Of a DNA stretch of 64,000 nt, positions 55,526 to 64,000 are shown piece by piece. The position numbers and the translations under genes are program-made. Source of the stretch: Brachionus plicatilis (Eukaryota; Rotifera; Eurotatoria; Ploima; Brachionidae). The DNA lies in the NCBI GenBank assembly GCA_010279815.1, contig QEOQ01000207.1:1270078-1334077 (forward strand). The letters run 5' to 3'. Numbering within the stretch: position 1 is the first letter of the stretch; each line of letters begins with the position of its first letter. Under the pieces are notes generated by a model. The model worked only from the letters and a program-made list of their open reading frames with translations, did no database searches and was not told the DNA's origin.

Positions 55526-56373
55526 ACCAAAAAAAAATTTTTAGGTGATAGGCGACGAACATTGATTATGAAATACGTGATCAAAATTTTTTTTTTTTAT
55601 ATGATCAATAGAGAAAATAGGAGACTAAAAAAATAAATAAAAAAAAAAAGCAAAAAAAAATTTAAGTCTTTAAAGTAAAAAAAACCAATCTAATGTTTTT
55701 TGCTCGTATGAATATTTATTCCTCTTTTTTCAAAATGTTTACCACAAAGCTCACATTTAACTGGATCACTTTTATTACTTAAAGCTTCTTTAATAGTTTC
55801 AATTGATTCAAGGTTCTCAGGTACTTTTAAAGCTTGTTTTTCATAAACTAAAGATTTATACTTAACAGAAGACAACCAAACATTTTGAAGTTTTGAATTT
55901 ATTTGCTCCAATTTTTCTTCGTTTTTTGTGCAATACCTTGATTTTATCCAAGCCTTTGCTTGAAATCCTCAATGGCATCATCAATCTCTTCTTGTGTATC
56001 GTCCAAATTTCCCTTTAAACTTTTTTTTTCATGAAATAAATTTTCTATTTAAATACTAAAATTACAACTTTGTTTCAATTTTTTATTTTGTAAAGATTTT
56101 AAATTTTGCAAAGTCATTTTAATGTAATATTTTATGTAATGCTTAAGGTTAATGATAAACTATGTAAAAAATTTTTCAAAACTTGAGGGAACTTTAAATG
56201 ATTTTTTTTAATGTGATCAAGACTAACATTTTGTGATCAATGTAAGTATTATGTGATTAATGTTAGCATTATGTGATCAATGATTTTATTAAGTAAATTT
56301 TTTTGTTAACCTAAATTTTGATCACGTATTTCGTGACCAGTGCTGGTCACCTATCACCTAAAAATTTTTTGGT
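55526..56373. mobile_element. 848-bp terminal-inverted-repeat DNA element
   Basis: The left end is accaaaaaaaaatttttagg then tgatagg, continuing to atgaaatacgtgatcaaaat. The right end is the complement (gatcacgtatttcgtgacc ... cctatcacctaaaaattttt). The arms are about 60 bp with mismatches. The interior encodes a decayed minus-strand protein ending in a zinc finger. Superfamily unknown; no clear target duplication was read. Confidence 0.7.
55690..56120 (-). pseudogene. Decayed transposon protein: coiled coil plus C-terminal C2H2 finger
   Basis: Reading from an ATG near 56118, short frames MTLQNLKSLQNKKLKQSC, then KSLKGNLDDTQEEIDDAIED, then WIKSRYCTKNEEKLEQIN and onward to CELCGKHFEKRGINIHTSKK. 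A stop and a frame change interrupt the reading; no plausible intron removes both. It looks like a small coiled-coil and zinc-finger protein carried by the inverted-repeat element. I do not recognise the family. Confidence 0.5.
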
Positions 56374-56377
56374 GATC

Positions 56378-56432
56378 AATTGGCAAAGTCAAAGTCAGAC
56401 TTTGACTTTGAATTTTGACCAACTCTGTCAAT
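56378..56432. repeat. AAGTC-family miniature palindrome
   Basis: caattggcaaagtcaaagtc is matched by the complement gactttgactttga ... caactctgtcaattgg. It contains the family end word caactctg. Confidence 0.55.
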
Positions 56433-56458
56433 TGGTCACATAAGGGAAAAGACCCGCT

Positions 56459-56871
56459 TTGTCTTGTAAAGTTTTCTAGTAAACCGCTGTTGGTGTCTTC
56501 AAATACCACTTGTAACACCACACTCACCCCGGATCCCGCCCCGCTATGTTTTCACTATATATATTGTCTCTTTCTTTTTTTTTTTTAGAGTTTTTAGTTT
56601 TAGTTTTTTTTTAATAAAAGAAGTTTCAGAACTCTATTCTTTTTTATTTATTTAATAGTTCACGCTATTAATTTACATCTACCCGAAAGTTGTGGTGAAA
56701 GTGGACACCGAGTCTTTGATGTTCAGACTTGGACTAGGCCAAGCCCGACTTTATCACCCCGTCACCGCCCTTACACTTCCAACTCCAAGAACAGCTCCCG
56801 CTTGCCCTCCCCAAAGATCGTCTCTGCAGACAGACAGCGATGACGACGACCACTCATTCGCCGACGCCTAA
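56459..56871 (+). other. GC-rich retroelement-like segment
   Basis: This stretch is far more GC-rich than its surroundings. A frame closing at TAA 56869-56871 encodes a Pro/Thr-rich then Asp-rich sequence (VVKVDTESLMFRLGLGQARL, DSDDDDHSFADA). It may be a fragment of a retroelement polyprotein or long terminal repeat region, but nothing diagnostic is present. A similar-looking piece lies at 55270-55520 across the inverted-repeat element. Confidence 0.35.
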
Positions 56872-57329
56872 TAAATCTGTTTTCTGTTGTGGATCTTTTC
56901 TCGACCATCTATAATTTTGTTGTTATTTTTTATAAGTTGTTTTTTTGTTTTTATTTTTGTTTTGTTTTGTCGAGGTAGGACGTACTTGTTAAAATAGTTG
57001 CAGTATTACCCTCGACATCGAGAGATCGTTAATTTCTTTTTATTTTTAAAAGAATTCCATTTTAAACTTACATTTCGCCATAAGATTCAGTAGGCAGCTT
57101 TAAAGAAATAATTTAATTTTTTGATTCATAGTCCAGCATTCATGTTTGGTCCTAGTAAACTGCATTTAAATTTACCAAACTTCTTAATGTGTTAACATGG
57201 TTCTTAAACTGAGACAAGGCGATTTCAATACAACTTTAAGTCTGGGTAAAGCTTCTAGTGATCATAAGTGTGTTGATGATGTCTGGTTAACATTCATTTT
57301 TGCTGATTACTCTTTCAATATATATTATT

Positions 57330-57665
57330 ATTATTATAAAAAAAGCTACAGCAAGACTAGCTTGCGGAGGCGTCCCACATGAGAGGACGCCTATGGTAGC
57401 TCGTTGCACATAATGAGATAAAACACTGATAGAAATATACAATCAAAATTTTAGGATTTAAAAAAGTTAAATAATTTTTGCAAGAATAAAAAAAATAGAA
57501 CTGATAAATAATAAAATTGTTTGTGGTGCCTATGGAACGGTTGTTTGGGCACAAGACCGGACGGCATCGTATCGGTTCTTGAACTGGTTTACCGAGGTGG
57601 CGTTGACGACGGAGGCAGGCAGGGCGTTCCATTCGTTAACCACTCTGTTCGTCGTTCGCTGAATA
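57330..57665 (-). mobile_element. 3' end of a non-LTR retrotransposon with (ATA)n tail
   Basis: The minus-strand frame to 57533 reads TNRVVNEWNALPASVVNATS and VNQFKNRYDA, the conserved C-terminal tail of jockey/CR1-like reverse-transcriptase proteins. After the stop come about 200 bp with a hairpin (gcgtcctctcatgtgggacgc), then an (ATA)-type microsatellite at 57330, a usual LINE 3' terminus. The 5' side is cut at 57665 by the Tigger-like element. Confidence 0.75.
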
Positions 57666-58335
57666 CAGTCGACTCTCTTTAATCCGTAACACATGGAACC
57701 GAAAATAACCATTACGGATTAAGTTTTACGGATTATCTTTAATCCGTAAACGAACAAAAATCTTAAAATTTTCGGATTAATGAATGTAAACTTTGATACA
57801 AAATTTTATAGATAACAATTTATAGAAATATAGTTTAATAAACATTTAATTTTAAAGTAAACGGAATAATTTTTAAATTAATTTTTTTTAAAAAAAGAAG
57901 AAATAAATGTCTGGTTTATACTTGGCAACCTCAAATCAGACAACCACTCTTTTATTTTCGATAACAATTCTAAGTCACACTCGTTAAAATCTTTAGAAGT
58001 TTCAAAAAAAATTTGAATTTGATCTATTGCCTGCTTTGCTTGTTTATAACTTACAGATACAGGTTCTTGATCGATTACCTCAACTTCGTCACCACAGTTT
58101 TGGTTGTTTTTTTGAACAATTTCAATTATATCCTGATCTATTAGGGCCTCGCCCTCGCAGATTTAGAATTTTAATTTTTTTTTGTTACGAATGGCAAAAT
58201 AAACCGAACTAAAATTACGAATAAAAGTGATGAAATTTGTATTGAAAGTATTGGAAAGGGGGTAGGGACCGGAGAAAAACGTCCGAATGCCGAATTTTAC
58301 GAATAAAGGAGTTTCGGATTAAAGCGAGTCGACTG
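57666..58335. mobile_element. Truncated pogo/Tigger-like DNA transposon
   Basis: The terminal inverted repeats are cagtcgactctctttaatccg and the complement of cggattaaagcgagtcgactg. They are flanked by TA on both sides (57664-57665, 58336-58337). The minus strand (stop TAA 57878-57880) encodes EVEVIDQEPVSVSYKQAKQA and DLELLSKIKEWLSDL, matching the C-terminal tail of Tigger/jerky transposases. The DDE core is deleted, so the copy is non-autonomous. Confidence 0.78.
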
Positions 58336-59658
58336 TATATATAAATATATTTTTTTTTTAATAATTGTAATTTATTTATTTAAAAAAAAATTTTAGCCTC
58401 ATAGGCAAGTTGAAAAATAAAAAAAATCTGATTTACAAATCACATTAAGTTTCAAAAATAATTAGGGTTAAAGTTGTCAACATATTTTATGCATTTGTCT
58501 CTGCAAAAATTGGTGAGTACAGTTTCTTTTTAGTGCAAAGAACATGGGATTAGAAAATTCTGTGAGCAATTTCGTTAGCTTATTAAAATCTCAGATTTAA
58601 TTTACTGTGGTGTTCCACTTTTTATTTTTTACAAACTTTTTTTAACAAAATATTTTTAATTTTCCAAAGAAAAATAGATCAATTTGCCCAATTCAATGAA
58701 AAATTTGGTATTTCAATATTTTACTATTTTGTGAAAAAAAAATTTCCAAAAAAAATTTTAAATGTCTTATTTATTATCATGGCACTTTTAAACAAAACCT
58801 GGTATTTATCATATATTATTGCAAATTTGGCATTATTTTTTGGTTTTTAGTTTTATTTTTGCAAAACATAAAAATTCCAGCTGAAAAAAAAAATCAAGTA
58901 TACTTTTATCCATTTGAAATAATACAGTGCTGCTACGACACATGATTCTGAGGATACTTTACGTAATTTTTCGTAATTAGCCGTATTTTACGTAAAATTA
59001 CCTCAAAACCATGTATGGTAATAGCATTGTATAATAAAATTTATTTCAATATAATAAATTCATTATCAAAAGTAATTGATCATACGCAAAATAAATCATC
59101 AAAAAAATAAAAAACATATTACACTTAGATAATTAATAAACTGAATTAATACTTCAATTATATTTAATGTATTGGTGATTATAAGTTATTGAAATTTAGT
59201 GAGATAAAGTATTTTCCCATAAATTCCTCGTCATATCTTAGTTTTGATGGGTCACAAATCATAGTTAATCATAAAAATTCCACAGTCATTTGAGTTTTTT
59301 TGTTGTATAATTTATCGGCCAAGCAAGCTGATTATTAATATTAATATAAGAAAGTTGGTTATTTCAGCTTAATTTCTTGGATGGAAACTTTTTCAATACT
59401 AGATCTCATTTTCTTTGATTTAGTTAATTCATTTACATAATCTTTTATTTAGCATGATAAGCATGTTAAAACAGGTTATTGTAATCAAGGTGACTGAATA
59501 ATAAGCTTTTATGAGCAGTTTTTTTTTAGCCAAGTTTTTTTTAGTTTACCGAGTCAATAACTGTGATTTCAGACCATCAAAGAATATTTGAGGAAGGTGT
59601 TAGGCATCTGTCTTTGGCATGATAATAATTTTCCATCTCTTAGTATTACAGTCTTCTC
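58336..59658. other. AT-rich intergenic region, no gene seen
   Basis: No splice-supported exon. A patch at about 58950-59005 repeats TTACGTAA-like words. Confidence 0.55.
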
Positions 59659-60021
59659 GGTTTTGTGAAATTCAGTATAAAATGATAAAAAGAACAGAAA
59701 AAAATGTAAAACAATTGAACAACTTTTTTTCTAAATGTTTAAACTTAATTCTGTAAATACAACAGAGTGCAGCATTAAAGGTTGCATCAAATATCAAGAT
59801 CTACTAAATTTGCAGAGTTTAGCAGAAATTAAATTTCAATATAATCGAGCGTGGTGCATTTTGCAGAGATTTTGCACATCATTAGCAGACTTTTACAGTT
59901 GATGCAACTTTGAATGTTGCACCATTCTGCATTCACAGAATTAATTTTAAACTTTTAGTAAAAAATTCATTTAATTTTTTTACACTTTGTTCTGTTCTTT
60001 TATACTGAACTTCACAAAACC
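59659..60021. mobile_element. 363-bp foldback element with 9-bp target duplication
   Basis: The element begins ggttttgtgaaattcagta and ends tactgaacttcacaaaacc, and the complementary arms continue for well over 100 bp (agaacag..., gtttaaa, attctgt, gttgcatcaa). The target duplication agtcttctc is exact at 59650-59658 and 60022-60030. A 9-bp duplication with very long inverted repeats starting GG fits Mutator-like foldback elements (inference). No coding sequence. Confidence 0.85.
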
Positions 60022-60087
60022 AGTCTTCTCAAAAAGTAAAGAAATGAATGCAAGATAAAGTGGTTCTATAAAATTCCCAGAATTGGT

Positions 60088-60250
60088 AAAATTACGTTAT
60101 TTTACGTAATCTTACGCAAGTTTCGGTCAGCTTACGTAAATACTTAATTTATTTTATTATGAAAAATTGAAAAAAAATGTAACATTCCTTACGGTTTCTT
60201 ACTTAATTTTACGTAAAATTACACAATTTTTGGTAAAATTTGGTAAATGA
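60088..60250. repeat. ACGTAA/TTACGT-rich patch
   Basis: Repeated palindromic TTACGTAA or ACGTAAAATTAC words (acgttattttacgtaatctt, cagcttacgtaaatac, ttttacgtaaaattacac). Similar patches are at 58950-59005 and 19205-19245. Origin unknown. Confidence 0.5.
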
Positions 60251-60409
60251 AGTTTTTTTTACAAAAAAGAAATCATTTTATAATTTTTAAAGGTTTCAGA
60301 TTTTGTAGACTTAACGACGAACAGGATAAAATAAAGACTTGTTTGGTGTCTAGATTTTAAAAATTATATTTTTTTAGGAAGAAAAAGCTGTCAGAAATGG
60401 TAATCAAGA

Positions 60410-60449
60410 ACTTTTTCATTGGAGATTTGCATATCTCCAATGAAAAAGT
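60410..60449. repeat. Perfect 17-bp stem hairpin
   Basis: actttttcattggagat / atctccaatgaaaaagt with loop ttgcat. Too short for a microRNA precursor on its own; function unknown. Confidence 0.8.
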
Positions 60450-60960
60450 CAGTGTCAAAATTTTGGAAAACATCTGATTAATTTCTTTTATTAAGATAAT
60501 AAATTTAATAAAAGATCAATCACATCTTGTTTGTTGAATAAGCTTAAACATTTTTAATAATTTCTAAACTGTTTTGAATTGCTCAAGAATGTATTTTTTT
60601 GAAATTGAACTATTTAAATGATTTATTGTATAAAATTTTAATTTTTTTCATGGTAACTTAATCACTAGCTGAAATGGCAACTATTTAATAAATAAAATTC
60701 TCTTTTTTTTATTTAAAATTGAATCAATTAAAAAACATCAAGTATTTCTCTTTTAAGTTAATAAAAATTTTCACCAATAAACCAACTAGTATATATTTTT
60801 TTTTTCTGTTAACCAAGATTTTGTTTATTAATACAACAAATAAATGGTCAATAAAAAAAGTAAAAATAAATAAGGATAAGAATAAAACTAAACAAAAAAA
60901 AACTAAGTTTTTTTACGGACTAAAACGGAGTACGCAAATTAGCCTGTAACGTGTAAAAAT

Positions 60961-63067
60961 TTAATTTTCTCTTGGCTTCTGGTAGTTATTTCTCGGCCTT
61001 GGTCCAGAATTGACGCTTCGAGGAACTTCATTTCTTGACCTCGACTGTCGAATTTGCAAAGGTGGAGCGTATTTACTGCCTCTCAATACAATTCCATTCG
61101 GTCCTGTCACATTAATGGCCAATAACTTATTGCCGTCCTGAATCACGTCAAACTCAACTGACTCTCCGTCGTCCAAACTTGGCACCGCTTTATCAGTTGC
61201 TTGGATTCCTGATTTGTGAACAAATATGTCAAGATTTGAGTCCGTTCTTGTCACAAATCCAAAGCCATTTTTATAATTGTACCACTTGGCAACACCGTGT
61301 ACTCTTCTATCTACAAATCTCATATTTGGTGGAAGTTGATTTTGTTCATTTCCTTGATAATAGTCTGAAAAAAAATTTCATAAATATTTTTTTTGAAAAA
61401 AAAAATTTTCATTTAAATTTGTTCATAACTATAAAAAAAAAAATAAATTACAAGCATTCTGCTGAGGCCTAAAATTATTATTTTGATTAAGAGCTGGATT
61501 CATGTAACTATCATTGCCATTCACATATCTTGGATTATTGTTATATATAGGGTATTGCTGGGCTGGCATTCTTATTGGAGGCTGATACGGTGGGACCGAG
61601 TTTGCCATCAAAGGTGGCATATTTCCATAATTAGGCCGTCCTTAATTAAAAAAAAATTAATTTAAACAAAAAAATTAATTAAAAAAAAATCTAGAATATG
61701 CTACTTGGTCTGTTCTGGTAATTAACAGGACCATTCGGACCGAATTGATTTGGTACAAAATTATTGTTCATTCCTCGATTCATGGCATATCCGTTTTGGT
61801 AGTTTACTGGTCTTCTATTCATCCGTAAATTATTCCTAGGCATCCTGGGCGCTTGATTATCTCTGTCGTAATCAGTTCTATTGGGAGGTCTTCTACTTTG
61901 TCTGTTTTTTCCGGGTCTTGATGTTGATCTAGAGCCTTTAGCGCTTGTATCTCGTCTAGGACGAGCATATTCGGATCCTTGCACTGCTTCACCATTTACA
62001 CCAGTTATGTCTGACGCTTCAGCACCTTTGCTTCCTTCTACTATGTTAAATTGGACCGCTTCGCCATCGGCCAAACTTCGAACTCTGTGATCCGGGTTTT
62101 TGTTTGCTATGGCGGTGTAATGAGCGTACACATCTTGGTCATTGTCATTTCGGCTTATGAATCCAAAACCTGCCTTAACATTGAACCACTTAACCTTGCC
62201 AGCTACATTTTCTTCGACATATTTTTTATCTGATTGTTCGGTTCGATTTATTTTGTCAGGTGAGTAGCGCGATCCGACCACATAAGCTCCGTCGGGCCCG
62301 CTCACATTCACGGCCTCCAATTTTCCATCGGCTCTCTTCAAAATGTCGAACTCGACCGGTTCGCCCTCGCTCAAGCTAGCCTTGTATTTGTTCGGATTAT
62401 TTTTAATTATGGCACTTGAATGAACAAAAACATCCTCGTTGTTGTAGTCACAGTGAATGAAACCATATTTTATTTTAACATTGAACCATTTTACTTTGCC
62501 AGTAACTCGGCCTTCGTTTATAATCTTCAAGTCAAAGGAAGGAATGTCTCTTTTGATAGCTATGATGTCTAGCACTAGATAGCCATCTTTGCCAGCGATA
62601 TTCACTGCCTCAAGACCATTAGGTGCTTTGACCACATCGAATTCCACTCTCTCTTGTTCGATCAAGAACAATCTTCTTTTCAAGCGGCGAAGATTTATTG
62701 AAAAAGGCTTTATGGAAGAATGATGCGCAAACACATCCTCTTTGGTGTCATCACTATTTGACAAAAAAAATTTAATAATTTTTGTTAAATAAAAAATTAA
62801 TCAATTGAAAATACCGTGTTATGAACCCAAAGCCTTTGAGGCGATTAAACCATTTAACTGCTCCTTTAATATTAGTTGCTTAAATTAAAATTATTTTAAG
62901 CCTGACAGTTGGTCGTGCTTTTCAAATGAATACCTAAGGTTATTTAGAAAAAACCCTAAGTTCTTTAGGCATTCAGGAAAAGGGAATTTAAATTATAAAC
63001 CTATTGGTTCTTTTTGGTTCTGGATTTGCTGGTGCAGTGTCTCTTGATCTCCTGTTTTTAGAGCCAT
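60961..63067 (-). CDS. Y-box-type protein with four cold-shock domains
   Basis: Five exons: 63001-63067 (ATG 63065-63067), 62815-62878, 61705-62753, 61452-61640 and 60961-61364. All have GT-AG introns of 61-122 nt with matching phase; 590 residues. Four cold-shock domains are visible. CSD1 has KGAVKWFNRLKGFGFITR ... EDVFAH, CSD2 has GKVKWFNVKIKYGFIHC ... EDVFVH, CSD3 has GKVKWFNVKAGFGFISR ... QDVYAH, and CSD4 has GVAKWYNYKNGFGFVTR ... DIFVH. CSD2 and CSD3 continue into the Y-box-type segments EGEPVEFDILKR and DGEAVQFNIVEGSKGAEA. An Arg-rich then Asn/Pro/Tyr-rich linker (RPGKNRQSRRPPNRTDY) lies between CSD3 and CSD4. Y-box proteins bind mRNA and single-stranded DNA and control translation. Classical ones have one such domain. 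Confidence 0.88.
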
Positions 63068-64000
63068 TTTGATTTTAATATTGAATTTGAATCTAAGCTA
63101 ATTTTAATTACTTAACTCAAAATTGAGAGAATTAAGCCGTGGTGAATAAACAATGTTCCAAGAAATTTTTTTGTTGCCAAAAAAGCGAAGTGGGTTCTTA
63201 GTTTTTTAAGTAGCTAAAAGCGGATTTTAATACTGTGTGAATTCAAGAAAAAATATTTTATAAAGAATGAAAAGAATACGAGAATTTTCATGCTTTTTTT
63301 TATTTATAATTTTTTAAATCATAATTTGCATGAATGCAATTTTGTTTAGCAAGTAAATAAAGCAATCGCAGACATTTTGAATTTTTGAACGTTTAAATAT
63401 TTTGTCTTTTCTAGGCTTTTAAATTTTTTTTTATCAAGACTGCTTTTTTTAAACATCAATTAAAAATTGTTTTTTTTAACACACTGTGTTTAGTCATTTC
63501 GAAATTAACAAATTTTGGCAAATTTGAGCAATAATAAATGATATTTTAGTCTAACAAATGTTTCATGATTTAAAAAATAAAATAGATTAGTATCTCTAAA
63601 CAAAATAAATTAGATTGAAAATCAATTGAAATATTTCTAATTGTTTTTAAAATTTATTATTCCATATAATTGATGTAAACATAGAAAATTTTATCTTTTG
63701 AAGTATGCATTCGAATTTATCAAATAAACTAGATGACTACTTTAGATTTACAAAAAGAAAATGGACGCATTAAAGGTCTAAAAATGTATTGAAATAAATA
63801 AAAAATAAATCCTTTTTCTCCTTTTCAACTCTCAAAAGCCAGAGGGTTTTATCGACCCTTTTTGTTACTTATTTTCTTTGTTTTTTGTTCAAAAAATTTT
63901 ACATTATAAATATTTTTCAATCAAATCTAAAATCAAAAAAATATTAAATTAATCAATTTTTGTTACTAAAAGAAACGAATCGAAAAAATCGTTCCGACCT
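63068..64000. other. AT-rich region upstream of the four-CSD gene, no gene seen
   Basis: No coding frame with start or splice support on either strand. It should include the promoter of the gene ending at 63067, but no specific element is distinguishable. Confidence 0.5.

Overview
The window is animal nuclear DNA. It has spliced genes, two identical tRNA-Val genes, and metazoan-only families: SERCA calcium pump, a MyoD-type bHLH factor, lingerer/UBAP2, a basigin-like Ig protein, a Ly6-like protein and a GOLM1-like Golgi protein. The very AT-rich non-coding DNA, mostly 44-70 nt introns with a few of 2-3 kb, and the protostome-style gene set suggest a small protostome, possibly a spiralian such as a rotifer. 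The species cannot be fixed from sequence alone. Coding GC is split: the SERCA large exon, lingerer exon 2 and MyoD exon 1 are GC-rich, while RAD51D, the zinc-finger gene and the Golgi/Kunitz gene are nearly as AT-rich as their surroundings.

Layout. 1-4720: AT-rich DNA with a possible Cys-rich terminal exon (145-245) and an interspersed repeat. 4721-11459 (-): SERCA, lacking only its N-terminal exon(s), which probably lie in the N gap 11486-12438; it carries a pair of 86-nt alternative exons. 12470-13800: diverged repeats. 16668-16740 (-) and 18084-18156 (+): tRNA-Val(UAC). 19751-22757 (-): Ly6-like gene. 23311-24879 (-): mitochondrial EF-Tu, five exons. 25063-26028 (-): RAD51D-like, single exon. 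26344-32200: transposon-rich block with a small AT-hook gene, reverse-transcriptase and integrase remnants, and a perfect 196-bp palindrome. 32870-33883 (-): GOLM1-like protein ending in a Kunitz domain. 36856-37392 (+): UBX-domain protein. 37550-38547 (-): basigin-like protein, six exons. 39684-41027 (+): C2H2 zinc-finger protein. 41315-41957: DNA-transposon remnants. 43231-48051 (+): lingerer, five exons. 51276-51515 and 55526-58335: transposon remnants, with MyoD (53481-54883, +) between them. 59659-60021: foldback element with a 9-bp target duplication. 60961-63067 (-): protein with four Y-box-type cold-shock domains.

The genes do not form an operon or pathway. Several gene models (Ly6-like, basigin-like, GOLM1-Kunitz, UBX, zinc-finger, four-CSD) were joined from exons by reading splice sites and codon phase. 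Each total CDS is a multiple of three, but transcripts were not available. The strongest candidates for new biology are the mutually exclusive SERCA exons, the GOLM1-Kunitz architecture, the four-CSD protein, and the palindromic and foldback mobile elements.
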